A stretch of 64,000 bases of DNA from Myxococcales bacterium (GTDB taxonomy: Bacteria > Myxococcota_A > UBA796 > GCA-2862545): the NCBI GenBank assembly GCA_019634415.1, contig JAHQVJ010000247.1, positions 29,518-93,517 of the forward strand, given 5' to 3'. How positions within the stretch are numbered: position 1 is the stretch's first letter; the number at the start of each line of letters is the position of its first letter. This document shows positions 34,127-42,767 of this stretch, one piece after another. Below the pieces are notes generated by a model. That model did not search any database. It had not been told where the DNA came from and saw only the letters and a list, made by a program, of their open reading frames with translations. The position numbers and the translations under genes are program-made.

Positions 34127-34462
34127 CTAGCCGTCCGCGCCGCCCGTGCCGCTGACGATCGTGCAGTAGGTGGCCACGATGCCCAAGATGTTCCGGATCG
34201 AGGAGTCCACGGCGGAGATGTTGCGGATCCCGCCGGCATCCGCCGCAGCTCGGATCGACGCATCGCCGGTGGTGACCAGCCCCAGGATGGAGGTGGCGCA
34301 GGCCTCCCCCTTCTTGCGGCCGATGTTGTTCTCGGTCACCTGCACACCCGTGGTGGCGTCCGCGTAGAACACGGCGAGCGGCACGCCCTTGCCCTGGAAC
34401 GCGATTCCGGCGCAGCCGGTCAGCGCCATGAGCACCACGGGCACGGCCATGAGCTTGTACAT
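34127..34462 (-). CDS. TRL-like small lipoprotein
   Basis: 111 residues from ATG 34462, with a near-perfect SD AGGAGG 7 nt upstream; the longer frame to 34522 is rejected. MYKLMAVPVVLMALTGC is a conventional lipoprotein signal (LTGC, Cys17), one of the few in this window with a basic N-terminus. The mature part, with GVQVTENNIGRKKGEACATSILGL and GDASIRAAADAGGI, fits the TRL-like family of small outer-membrane lipoproteins of unknown role. Two Cys (EACAT, TYCTI) may pair. It lies between the Bax1 gene and the selenoprotein gene in one minus-strand run. Confidence 0.88.
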   Translation of the reverse strand: MYKLMAVPVVLMALTGCAGIAFQGKGVPLAVFYADATTGVQVTENNIGRKKGEACATSILGLVTTGDASIRAAADAGGIRNISAVDSSIRNILGIVATYCTIVSGTGGADG

Positions 34463-34518
34463 CGATACCTCCTGGCTGCGGGGAGTGACCGCCAGCCGGC
34501 GGAACGGTAGCACGAACG

Positions 34519-35790
34519 TCACGGATGGTCATCGAGGCTGCTGTTGCCTAGGTCGTCGTCGACGGAGTCCGATCGCGCCACCTGATCCAGCCGCGCGACG
34601 GCCTGCTTCACGGACAGCACCTCGGTGAAGGGAAGGACCTGGGGATGCTCCGGGATCGCCTTGGACTTCCCGCTCGACAGGCGCCGAGATACGGCCAGCA
34701 CCACGTTGGAGCGGTCGTACCGCTCCATGGCCTCCAGCCGCTGCTGCAAGGCATCGCCCCGCCAGTGCCCCCACACCTCGAGATGGGCCGTTCGCACGCC
34801 GTCCGTCGCCGTGAAGTCCGGGAACACCAGCGCCGACGGACCCAGCGTCAAGGGCGCCTCGGCATCTCGGATCAGCCACGGCTCGGGCGCCTCCGCGAGC
34901 CCAGCGGCCAGCTTCTGCAGTGCGGGGGACCGGTACGCACCGGTGTCGGCGTAGTGGGACACCAGCCCGTCCCGCGACGTGACCCGCAGCGCCTTGCGGT
35001 GGTTGGCCCGCGTCCACAGCACCGTGGCATCGAGCGTCCAGTCCGCCTCCTGCAGGCACAACGCAGGCAGGAAGCGGGCCAGCTGACGGCCGTAGCGGGT
35101 GGATCCGGCGAACATCGACATGGGCCCGTCCAACACCAAGGTCACGCCCTCGGCGTCCGACGACACCCGATGGAGCAGCTGGTGGAACTTGACCCAGCGA
35201 AACAGCTGCTTCAGCCGCGGCGTGGTGGCGCCCTTCAAGGCGATCCGCACCTCGGTGGCACGGCAGAGCAGCCCCTGGACCAGGGCCACGTTGTAGCGAT
35301 GGAGCAGCCATTCCTCGGATGGAACGTCCAGCTCCACCACCCGACGCTCCGACTCCAGATCCGCGAAGAGCAGATCCGACAGCTCCTCGGCGGACAGCTC
35401 GTAGCGGCGCCCCACCTCCGCGAGCACGTCGTGGGCCGTGGGCCGGCCGAACGGTCCCGCCACCAGCGCCAGCGGACCCACCGCAGCCGAACGCTCGAAC
35501 ACCTCCGCCCGCAGGGTCGCCGGATCGTGGTCGGTGGCCACGTGCAGCGTGCAGCGCCCCCTCGCCAGGTGGGCGAGACCGCGCACCATGCGATGATCGC
35601 GCCGCTCGGAGCACAGGGCGTCCACGTCGGCGTTGACCTCCCCCAGCCGACGGCGCTGGGCGGCTGCCTCCGAGAACAGCGAGAACACCTCTCGCGCAGC
35701 GGCCGCGATGGCGGGCTTCGCAGGCACCACCAGCGACGGCGCGATGGACGATCCGCTCACCTTGGCCCGTAGCAGGCCCGAGGGCAGCAT
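34519..35790 (-). CDS. Bax1-like (DUF790) nuclease, partner of XPB
   Basis: 423 residues from ATG 35790, one base after the upstream stop (TGACATG), with GGAG 9 nt before. The start MLPSGLLRAKVSGSSIAPSL is the DUF790 hallmark. Further family segments are GLAHLARGRCTLHV, a tyrosine-rich YELSAEELSDLLFADL, LLHRYNVALVQGLLCRATEVRI, LDGPMSMFAGSTRYG and FLPALCLQEADWTLDA. The C-terminal third (PEPWLIRDAEAPL, LVFPDFTATDG, AHLEVWGHW) resembles the PD-(D/E)xK nuclease core of Bax1. In archaea Bax1 binds XPB and cuts damaged or forked DNA. An XPB gene is present nearby on the opposite strand. Translationally coupled to the 767-residue gene. Confidence 0.88.
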   Translation of the reverse strand: MLPSGLLRAKVSGSSIAPSLVVPAKPAIAAAAREVFSLFSEAAAQRRRLGEVNADVDALCSERRDHRMVRGLAHLARGRCTLHVATDHDPATLRAEVFERSAAVGPLALVAGPFGRPTAHDVLAEVGRRYELSAEELSDLLFADLESERRVVELDVPSEEWLLHRYNVALVQGLLCRATEVRIALKGATTPRLKQLFRWVKFHQLLHRVSSDAEGVTLVLDGPMSMFAGSTRYGRQLARFLPALCLQEADWTLDATVLWTRANHRKALRVTSRDGLVSHYADTGAYRSPALQKLAAGLAEAPEPWLIRDAEAPLTLGPSALVFPDFTATDGVRTAHLEVWGHWRGDALQQRLEAMERYDRSNVVLAVSRRLSSGKSKAIPEHPQVLPFTEVLSVKQAVARLDQVARSDSVDDDLGNSSLDDHP

Positions 35791-35791
35791 G

Positions 35792-38095
35792 TCAGCGAGC
35801 TCCGGCCGCTGCCAGCAGCGCGGACCAGGCGTCGCGCAGCTGGTGGGGCACACGGTCCCGCGGCACCGACTTGAGCACACGCGCGAGCCGCTCGCCCCGC
35901 CAGCCGCTGGGGATCAGCAGCTCCAGCAACCAGTTCGTGGCCGGATGATCCGGGGGCAGCTCGAGCAAGGCCGTGAACATGTCGGCCAGGAAGGGCGTGC
36001 CGTCGGTGCGGCGGCCGATCCCCTCGAGGAGGGCCTGCGCCAGGGGCTGGTTCAACGAGCCACGAGGCGCGAGGGCCAGCCGCACCACCCACTGGGCATG
36101 ATCGATGGGATCCCAGGAGCGGGCCGCCCCCAGGCTGCGCGCCGCCTGCAGCGCGATGGCCGTTCCTCGCGAGTCCGAGGGGGGCTCCGTGCAGAAGGCC
36201 ACCACGGTGGCGTCGATGGTGTCGTCGTCCCAGGTGCCCGGGGCCCCCGCTGCGAGCGCCACCCAGCCCCACACACGGTTGGTGTCGCGCTGCCCGGCCA
36301 GCAGCTCCGCCACGGCAGCGATGTCGAGATCGGGGAACCGCACCTCCGACAGCGCCGCCTCGCCGATATCGAGCATGCCATCTTCGATGGCAGCGGTGAG
36401 GGGCTCGTTGTCGGCCAAGGTCAGCAGGTGCTCACGCGCCGAGTCGTCGGGCCCGAAGGCGGGGGTCCCCGCCCCCTTCCCGCCCACGTCGCCCGACAGC
36501 ACGGCCTTCGCGCTCGTGGCGCGAACCGCCTCGTAGACCGGATCACCGCGAAAGGAGGCCCCGGCGCGACGAGACCAGCTGTCCACGAGGGCGGCAGCCT
36601 CGGCCCGGTTCCCCTTCACCAGCTCGAACAGTCGGGCCACCGCTCGCGGGCCCCCCGGTGCCCCGTGGAGCATGCCCACCACGTCCTTGAGATCCGTGGT
36701 GCTCCGCGCCGAAGCGGGCAGCGCAGACCACGCATCCACCAGGGCCTCGCCCGCCCCCGAGCCCGCGATCTCCGCCGAGACCGGCGACCGCGCCAGCGCA
36801 TCCATCGCCTCGTCGGTCTGGCCGAGCCGGCCCAGGATGGCCACCACCTCGACCCAAGCCGCAGCACGGGCGGACGCACTCACGGAGTCCGGCCACTCGA
36901 GCAAGGTGGTCTGGATCGCCCCCAGCACCGCACCGGTGGCCACGCCCTGGTCGAGCCACGACAGCAACGCCGGCAGCCACTGCTCCAGCGACGCCCCACG
37001 CGGGAAGATCGTCGTCAGCTCGCGCAGCAGCCCTGCGCTGGGGCGCACCCGATCCGGCTGCTGGAGCAGGGCGTCCACGGCGCGCGAGCGCTGCACCGCC
37101 GGACGCCGCCGCAGCGCCTGCCAGGGCCTCGGATCCGCCGTCTCCCGAGTGGTGGAGATCAGCTCGTCGAGCAGCCCGCCCTCCAGCTCACCCGAGCCGC
37201 TCAGACGCTCGACGAGCTGCCGTAGCCGCCGGTCGGGATCCGCAGCGGCATCCAGCTGTTCCGGCAGGGCCGTGCCCGCCACACCGTCGCGGATCAACGA
37301 CGCGATCCCCTGCCCCCATCGATCCTCGCCGCCCTCCGGATCGGCGCCGTCGAACAGATAGGCCGCCGCCTCCAGCGCCTCGGGATCGTCGTGCCCCAGA
37401 CGATCGCGCACATAGTGGGCCACGACGTCGGAGTCCGAGGTGCTGGGGGCTGCAGCACGCACGACGGCGAAGCCACGAGGCTCCCCGGACGTGACCACCA
37501 GGTCCACGTTCTGCGGTCCCGAGCCGTCGTCTCCGAGCTGGATGCGCAGTCCGTAGCGCACGGAGAGCGGCACCAGCGACAGAGTGGCGAGCGCCAACCA
37601 GCGCACGGGGCCATCCCGCGCCGTCAGCGCATCGGGCTCCACCACCACGGCCGTGGAGCGACCCGTTCGCAGGGCGGCCACCGTGGCAGCCAGGGTGTTC
37701 GGCGCCGCTCCGTTGCCCACTGCGCGCTGCGCCAGCCGCAGCAGGTGACGCAGCGGCTGAGCATTGGGGGCCGCCTGCTCGGAGGTGGAGGGAGCGCCCG
37801 GATCGAACCAGCCGTCCACCGTCCACAGCCACGCGGGATGCCCCCCCACCCGGTCGAGCTCCCGATACGACACGATGCGCCACACCGCCGTGTCTCCCGA
37901 CCACCGCCCCACGGCCCAGCGGCCTCCGGTCAGGGGCTCGCAGCGCAGCACGGTGTGCACGTTGCGTGCGGTGAACCGCGACACCAGCAGCTCCACCTCG
38001 CCCGAGCGCAGCACACCCACCGGAGGCGCCTCCGAGACATGGGCCCGTGAGCTGCCCGCGTCGACCACGACCACCCTGGGGAGCGTCAGCGACAC
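35792..38095 (-). CDS. Large hypothetical protein with helical-repeat C-terminus
   Basis: 767 residues from GTG 38095, 3 bp after the OmpA-like gene's stop. No signal peptide or membrane segment. The N-terminal ~230 residues are mixed alpha/beta, with WRIVSYRELDRVGGHPAWLW and VPLSVRYGLRIQLGDDG. The rest is Ala/Leu-rich helical, consistent with HEAT/ARM-like repeats (for example ALLEWPDSVSASARAAAWVEV). I do not recognise a family; a distant likeness to GTPase-associated adaptor proteins is possible but unproven. Its stop lies one base from the Bax1 start, so it is co-translated with a repair nuclease. Confidence 0.75.
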   Translation of the reverse strand: MSLTLPRVVVVDAGSSRAHVSEAPPVGVLRSGEVELLVSRFTARNVHTVLRCEPLTGGRWAVGRWSGDTAVWRIVSYRELDRVGGHPAWLWTVDGWFDPGAPSTSEQAAPNAQPLRHLLRLAQRAVGNGAAPNTLAATVAALRTGRSTAVVVEPDALTARDGPVRWLALATLSLVPLSVRYGLRIQLGDDGSGPQNVDLVVTSGEPRGFAVVRAAAPSTSDSDVVAHYVRDRLGHDDPEALEAAAYLFDGADPEGGEDRWGQGIASLIRDGVAGTALPEQLDAAADPDRRLRQLVERLSGSGELEGGLLDELISTTRETADPRPWQALRRRPAVQRSRAVDALLQQPDRVRPSAGLLRELTTIFPRGASLEQWLPALLSWLDQGVATGAVLGAIQTTLLEWPDSVSASARAAAWVEVVAILGRLGQTDEAMDALARSPVSAEIAGSGAGEALVDAWSALPASARSTTDLKDVVGMLHGAPGGPRAVARLFELVKGNRAEAAALVDSWSRRAGASFRGDPVYEAVRATSAKAVLSGDVGGKGAGTPAFGPDDSAREHLLTLADNEPLTAAIEDGMLDIGEAALSEVRFPDLDIAAVAELLAGQRDTNRVWGWVALAAGAPGTWDDDTIDATVVAFCTEPPSDSRGTAIALQAARSLGAARSWDPIDHAQWVVRLALAPRGSLNQPLAQALLEGIGRRTDGTPFLADMFTALLELPPDHPATNWLLELLIPSGWRGERLARVLKSVPRDRVPHQLRDAWSALLAAAGAR

Positions 38096-38098
38096 GAA

Positions 38099-38725
38099 TC
38101 AGCCCGGATCTGAGGTGGAGACCATAGGAACAAGCTTGATTTCGATGCGATGATTCGCCTCGTGAGCCGACGGTTCTCCGCCCTCGTCCACCGGATCCCA
38201 GCGCCCCCGACCGGCCACCGTGAAGCGGCTGCGCTCCACTCCGTAGTTGTCGATCAGGTGATCCGACAGCGCCTCGGCGAGCCAGAAGGACAGGAGCAGG
38301 TGGTTGCGGTAGCGACTGCGCTGCGCCGGGTCGATGGGTTGGTTCCAGGTGTGCCCGACGACCGTGACGTCGTAGTCGGGGTTCAGGAGCAGGGCGGTGG
38401 CCAGCATGTCCAAGGCCATGTCCGCATCGTCACGGAAGTCGCTCGCGTAGTCGTCCACGAAGACCGACGAGGCCCCCACCGTGATCACCACCGCCCCGCC
38501 ACGCTGATCCACCTGCAGCCCGGAGGTGGGGAGGACCTGGTAGAGGTTGGCGTACAGCGTCTTGGAGCCCGCGCCGCTGACACAGCTGGCCAGCTCCTCC
38601 TGGAGCAGCTGCATGCGCTGGTTCAGCGCGATGACCTCGCTCTCGAGCTGGCTCTCGATCCCGGGACCGCTCCCGGGGCCAGCGCAACCCAGAGCGAGGA
38701 ACAACCATGGAAGGGGTGGTGCCAC
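38099..38725 (-). CDS. OmpA-like peptidoglycan-binding lipoprotein
   Basis: 208 residues from GTG 38725. MAPPLPWLFLALGC is a short uncharged lipoprotein signal (Cys14). A coiled coil follows (ESEVIALNQRMQLLQEELAS). The C-terminal OmpA/MotB domain (about 65-200) includes DDYASDFRDDADMALDMLA, VVGHTWN and HRIEIKLVP. In OmpA domains the motif NxxLSxxRAxxV binds diaminopimelate; here RSRYRNHLLLSFWLAEAL is a diverged version, so peptidoglycan binding may be altered. It sits 9 bp after the exonuclease gene and 3 bp before the 767-residue gene. Confidence 0.88.
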   Translation of the reverse strand: MAPPLPWLFLALGCAGPGSGPGIESQLESEVIALNQRMQLLQEELASCVSGAGSKTLYANLYQVLPTSGLQVDQRGGAVVITVGASSVFVDDYASDFRDDADMALDMLATALLLNPDYDVTVVGHTWNQPIDPAQRSRYRNHLLLSFWLAEALSDHLIDNYGVERSRFTVAGRGRWDPVDEGGEPSAHEANHRIEIKLVPMVSTSDPG

Positions 38726-38734
38726 GGCCGGAGC

Positions 38735-39643
38735 CTACATCGTAGCGGGCTGCCGCGACAGCGCGACACACGGATCGAGAACCCAGTCCTGGGCATGGAA
38801 TGTCTTCGGATTCTGCTTGGCACGCCCAGCACCGCGCACCTCGAGCCACCGCTGAGTCCATCGCCGGACGCCCTCGGAGAAGCGCCACCGCCACCCGTCC
38901 GGACCGCGAACGCGCGCCTTGTTCATCCAGGCGAGGTGCACGGGGAACTGCGAGACCTGTTTCCCTTCGTGGGGGCCCTGAAGGAACACGGTCCTGCCTG
39001 TGTCGTCGGAGCCGATCGGGCCATCCTCGGGGGGACGACCGATGGCGTTGGCCCAGTCCAGCATGGCCTGCAGGTCGTCTTCCACTTCCTTGCGGCGCGC
39101 CATCTCCACGAAGCACAGGCCGCACGCCGCGGCGTCGTCGGTCGCTCGGTGCGCTCGCTCCAGCTCCACGTTCAGCCGCTCGGTGAGGTCCGCCAGCCGG
39201 TGGCTTCGCGCATCGGGGAAGGTGCGCATCGACAGATCCACCGTGTCGACCTCGGCCAGGGGCTCGGGCCAGTGCATGGAGCGCTCGCCCGTCTGCCGCC
39301 GCACGTCGTCGAACTCGCGGGTGAGGAAGGCGAGGTCGAAGGGGTAGTTGTGGGCCACCGTCACGGCGTTGGCCAGCAGCTTGTGGATCTGCTCGGCCAC
39401 GTCGATGAAGCGGGGCTTGTCCGCGACGTCCGACGCGCTGATCCCCGTGATCTCGGTGACCTTGCGCGGGATGTCGCGCTCGGGGTTGATCAGCCAGGAG
39501 TGATCGATCCGATCCTCCACGCTGCCGTCGGGTCCGAGACGCAGCTCGACGGCTGCGAACTCGATGACGCGATCCCCCCCGAAGGGCTCGAGACCGGTGG
39601 TCTCCGTGTCGAAGGCGAGGATGGGAAGCTGCTTCCACTTCAT
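38735..39643 (-). CDS. DnaQ-like 3'-5' exonuclease
   Basis: 302 residues from ATG 39643; an in-frame GTG extension to 39682 adds only basic residues. The DEDDh exonuclease core occupies about residues 8-185: ExoI FDTETTG (Asp12, Glu14), ExoII HNYPFD (Asp103), ExoIII HRATDD (His165, Asp170). The C-terminal ~110 residues carry 'GRTVFLQGPHEGKQVSQFP' and a WNKAR-like stretch also found in other proofreading-type exonucleases. It could act as a DNA polymerase III epsilon-like editor or a repair exonuclease. It heads the minus-strand run ending in Bax1 and the selenoprotein gene. Confidence 0.9.
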   Translation of the reverse strand: MKWKQLPILAFDTETTGLEPFGGDRVIEFAAVELRLGPDGSVEDRIDHSWLINPERDIPRKVTEITGISASDVADKPRFIDVAEQIHKLLANAVTVAHNYPFDLAFLTREFDDVRRQTGERSMHWPEPLAEVDTVDLSMRTFPDARSHRLADLTERLNVELERAHRATDDAAACGLCFVEMARRKEVEDDLQAMLDWANAIGRPPEDGPIGSDDTGRTVFLQGPHEGKQVSQFPVHLAWMNKARVRGPDGWRWRFSEGVRRWTQRWLEVRGAGRAKQNPKTFHAQDWVLDPCVALSRQPATM

Positions 39644-39693
39644 CGGCGCCCTGTATCCCACGCGCCGCACGCCACGCGCCAATGGATGACCGC

Positions 39694-40251
39694 CTAGGTC
39701 AGCAGCACGGCCGCGGCCCGCCGAGCCGCGCGCTGCGCCTCGTCACGGTGGGTGAGCCACTGGACGTGCGCATCGGGGCCCACGTCGTTGGCGATGCCCA
39801 GCACCGCCACGAAGGGGATCCGCGCCTCCTGGCAGGCCAGCGCCACCGCATAGGCCTCCATGTGCTCCACGGACCATCCGTCCGACAGCCGATGCGCCAG
39901 GGTCGGATCGGTGGTGATCGCCGAAACGGTGAGCACGTCGTGCGCCTCGATCCCCAGCTCGGAGATCATCTGGGGATCCCCCTCGATGGGACCGGGCGCC
40001 CTCGGCACGTACCCGAGCCCCATCGTGGCCACGCCGAAGGACATCCCGAGGCTCGCCGAGACGATCGCGCTGCCCACGGGGGGACCGTCCGGGTACGCTC
40101 CGGCGCTGCCCACGAGCACCACCCGCTCGGGGCGGCGCGCGGCGATCACCGTGGGCGCTCGCACCGCTGCGACGATGGGACCGACGCCCACGACGTCGCC
40201 ATCCAGATCACCGAGCTCCTCACTTGCAGCCGCAAGCACCAGCACGCGCAT
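39694..40251 (-). CDS. Nucleoside phosphorylase/nucleosidase superfamily protein
   Basis: 185 residues from ATG 40251, with SD GGAGG 8 nt upstream. The PNP/UDP phosphorylase fold is indicated by VGVGPIVAAVRA (substrate loop), VVLVGSAGAYPD, a short catalytic region with WSVEHMEAYAVALAC (matching the MEGAAVA-type motif, Glu binding ribose) and VLGIANDVG (matching xxVSDxAG, catalytic Asp). It is shorter than MTA/SAH nucleosidase (about 230) and closer in size to futalosine hydrolase (MqnB), but the substrate is undecided. Divergent from the TetR gene (157 bp). Confidence 0.82.
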   Translation of the reverse strand: MRVLVLAAASEELGDLDGDVVGVGPIVAAVRAPTVIAARRPERVVLVGSAGAYPDGPPVGSAIVSASLGMSFGVATMGLGYVPRAPGPIEGDPQMISELGIEAHDVLTVSAITTDPTLAHRLSDGWSVEHMEAYAVALACQEARIPFVAVLGIANDVGPDAHVQWLTHRDEAQRAARRAAAVLLT

Positions 40252-40408
40252 GTGCGGATCCTCCAGCCGCCCGCTGATAGCGCCACGAGGCGAGGGCAGC
40301 AACGCCTCCACCAGGGTCACCGGCAACGTGATCGCCCTGCGCTTGCGCCGTGGGCCCGCATCGCTGTAGGGTTCCGGTTCCGCAGCCCAACCCCCACCCG
40401 GAGCCGCG

Positions 40409-41011
40409 ATGACCGGGGACCGTCCCCGCATGAGCCGCGAGCGCATCCTCGAGGGTGCCTCCACCATCCTCGACTCGGGCCAGTACACAGACCTCACGGT
40501 GGATGCACTGGCGCGCTCCCTCCACATGAGCAAGAGCACGCTCTACAAGTACTTCTCCAGCAAGGAAGACGTGGTCGTGGCGCTGGTGGTGGATGCGTGC
40601 GACCAGGCCGATGCCGAAGTGGAGCGCACCCTCGCTGGCGGCACCGCCACGGAGCAGCTCACCGAGCTGGCGCACATCATCGGCCGACACGGTCAGAACC
40701 TCCCTCGTGCGGTCCTCACGCAGCCCGAGCGCCTACCCGTGGCGTGCGGGCAGCGACTGGCGACCACGCGAGAGATGTTCGCCAACGCCGCGTTCCTGTT
40801 GGTCCAGCGAGGCTCGGACCGCAAGGAGTTCACCCACCCGGATCCCCGGGTGGTGGCAGTGGCCTTCGTGGCGGCAGCGCAGTCCGTGCTGGCCGACGCC
40901 GCGCGCCTCGGCCTCGAGGACTACGGCGGGAAGCTCCACTACCTGCCTGGCCTGTTCCTCCCGTCGATCTCGGCCGGAGCAGAGCCAGAGACGGACACCG
41001 AGTCAGAGTAG
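40409..41011 (+). CDS. TetR/AcrR-family transcriptional regulator
   Basis: 200 residues from ATG 40409, GGAG 6 nt upstream. The N-terminal HTH region RILEGASTILDSGQYTDLTVDALARSLHMSKSTLYKYFSSKEDVVVAL is a textbook TetR DNA-binding domain (about 9-56, quoted in parts elsewhere as YKYF). The C-terminal ligand domain is helical and ends in an acidic tail. Likely a repressor responding to a small molecule. The divergent nucleosidase gene is the obvious candidate target besides itself, but I see no clear palindromic operator in 40252-40408. Confidence 0.93.
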   Translation: MTGDRPRMSRERILEGASTILDSGQYTDLTVDALARSLHMSKSTLYKYFSSKEDVVVALVVDACDQADAEVERTLAGGTATEQLTELAHIIGRHGQNLPRAVLTQPERLPVACGQRLATTREMFANAAFLLVQRGSDRKEFTHPDPRVVAVAFVAAAQSVLADAARLGLEDYGGKLHYLPGLFLPSISAGAEPETDTESE

Positions 41012-41012
41012 A

Positions 41013-42266
41013 TCAGAGGGCGCGCCCCACGGGCTCGTCCATCACCTCTCCGTCTCGAAACACCACCTCGCCGAGCACGATGGTGACCACGGGCCATCCT
41101 CGCAGGGTCCGATCCTGCCAGGGAGACCAACCACAGGCGGATCGAACCGGCGCATCTCGCCCCACCGTGGCGATCGCGTCCAGATCCACCAGCACGAGGT
41201 CCGCGTCGTAGCCCGTCTCCAGGCGCCCCTTGCGCGGCAGCCTCATCGCGGCAGCGGGCCGCTCGGCTGTCCAGCGCGCCACCTCTCCCAAGGAGATCGC
41301 CTCACGCTGCGCTGCGTCCAGCAGAAGGGGCAGCGTCCACTCCACGGTGGGCAGGCCCGTGTGGGTGCCCGGGTAGGGTCGGTCCTTGGTCTCCCCACGC
41401 ACCGGGTGATGACCGCTGGCGATCAGGTCGGCAGCGCCGTCCCGCAGGGCCTCCCACAGGGCGTCCTGGTGGCGTGACTCCCGAATCGGAGGAGACGCCA
41501 CCGCGCGTGTGCCGAGCCGCTGGTAGGCCTCCTCCGTCAGGAACAGGTTCGGCGTCGGAATCCCCACGGTGACGTGCTCGCTGCGTCGCGCAGCGAGCAG
41601 GTCCACCTCACGGCGGGAGCTGACGTGTAGCAGGTGGGTGGGACCTCCGTGCAGACGCGCGAGATCGAGGGCACGCTCCGTCGCCACCACCGCCGAGTCC
41701 TCGTCGTGGATGCGCGGATGCTCCGACGGGTCGGTGACGCCCTCGTACAGCTTCCCGCGCTCCTCGATACGCTCCGGCAGCACGTTGTCCACCACCAGCA
41801 CCCGATCGGTGTTGGCGAAGAGCTGCTCGGCGAGCTCCGTGCCCAGCAGCTGGCCGCTCACCCAGATGCCCCGGGCGCGACCGTCTCCCATCACCTGCTC
41901 GAGGTTGTCTTCGTGGGCGCGCAGGTACAGCCCGTAGTGAACCCGGGAGAGCTCTGCGGCCTGGGCCAGCTCCGCCTTGAGCTCCGAGGGTGTGCGCGCG
42001 GACCGCACCCCCAGCACGGAGGTGACGCCCCCCGCCACGGCCGCCCTCGACATCGAGCCGAGATCCTCGCAGGCGTCGAGGTGCACGTGGGTGTCCACGA
42101 GGCCCGGCAGCAGCACGCAGCCCCGACCGTCGATGCGCAAGCCGGTGGCACGCTGCACGGAGGGACCGATCTCGGTGATGATTCCGTCCTCCACCACGAG
42201 ATCACCCACGACCACGCGATCGGGGAGCACGAGGCGTGCCTGATGCACCGTGAGGGAGCCGGCCAT
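41013..42266 (-). CDS. Dihydroorotase-like amidohydrolase, catalytic Asp replaced
   Basis: 417 residues. The cyclic amidohydrolase layout is clear: N-terminal beta sandwich, LLPGLVDTHVHLD metal site, GGVTSVLGV, YLRAHEDN (metal His), THLLHVSS (metal His) and a C-terminal beta return (DADLVLVDLDA). Type I dihydroorotases have TDHAPH with an essential Asp after the last strand; here the region reads IASGHHPVRGETKD, so that Asp is Gly. This points to a changed substrate or a non-catalytic homologue, as known for some PyrC-like proteins that scaffold aspartate transcarbamoylase. No pyrB is nearby. It abuts the TetR gene tail to tail (1 bp). Confidence 0.85.
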   Translation of the reverse strand: MAGSLTVHQARLVLPDRVVVGDLVVEDGIITEIGPSVQRATGLRIDGRGCVLLPGLVDTHVHLDACEDLGSMSRAAVAGGVTSVLGVRSARTPSELKAELAQAAELSRVHYGLYLRAHEDNLEQVMGDGRARGIWVSGQLLGTELAEQLFANTDRVLVVDNVLPERIEERGKLYEGVTDPSEHPRIHDEDSAVVATERALDLARLHGGPTHLLHVSSRREVDLLAARRSEHVTVGIPTPNLFLTEEAYQRLGTRAVASPPIRESRHQDALWEALRDGAADLIASGHHPVRGETKDRPYPGTHTGLPTVEWTLPLLLDAAQREAISLGEVARWTAERPAAAMRLPRKGRLETGYDADLVLVDLDAIATVGRDAPVRSACGWSPWQDRTLRGWPVVTIVLGEVVFRDGEVMDEPVGRAL

Positions 42267-42374
42267 GGGGCCAGGCTAACCCACGACGGCGGCGCACCGA
42301 CGATCGACGCCCCGACACGGGCGGTTTCTGGCAGGTAGCGAGGTTACGGCAGCTGCCTCTCGGGAGGGAAGCGC

Positions 42375-42767
42375 ATGAGAACGGCACTCGTCCTACTCCT
42401 GGCCGTGGCGTGCGGCGGAGACGACACCACCCCCACCGACACCACCACGGGGGACACGGGCACCACCACGGATGGGCCACAGACCAAGGAGGAGCGCATC
42501 TTGGCGCGCATCGCCGACGGGAACGTCGACATCGGCTCGGGGCAGTCGGTCTACTCGGGCCGCTGCCGGGGATGCCACGGCACCGACGGCCAGGGCAGCA
42601 ACCAGGGTCCGGCCCTCACCGACCGCCTGGCGGATGCCACGGTGGAGGAAGTCGTTCAGGTCGTGCTCGACGGCGGCGACGGCATGCGAGCCTACCGAGA
42701 CGTGCTCACGAACCCGGAGATCGCAGACGTCACCGCGTTCGTCTTCGACGCCTACGGGCCGGAGTGA
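42375..42767 (+). CDS. Monohaem cytochrome c lipoprotein
   Basis: 130 residues. MRTALVLLLAVAC is a short lipoprotein signal (LAVAC, Cys13) after an SD GGGAGGG. A Thr/Asp/Gly-rich linker leads to one class I cytochrome c domain: VYSGRCRGCHG supplies CxxCH, and GMRAY near residue 107 the likely Met axial ligand. It may hand electrons between periplasmic dehydrogenases and oxidases or nitrogen/sulfur enzymes; the partner is not identified. Its stop overlaps the recQ start (GTGA), an odd functional pairing. Confidence 0.92.
   Translation: MRTALVLLLAVACGGDDTTPTDTTTGDTGTTTDGPQTKEERILARIADGNVDIGSGQSVYSGRCRGCHGTDGQGSNQGPALTDRLADATVEEVVQVVLDGGDGMRAYRDVLTNPEIADVTAFVFDAYGPE

Noticed and set aside
33961..34263. 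A 100-codon open frame on the minus strand across the selenoprotein region
   Set aside because: It is a different frame with basic/Trp-rich nonsense composition, no family resemblance, and it overlaps the TRL-like gene; the DUF393 frame explains the region.
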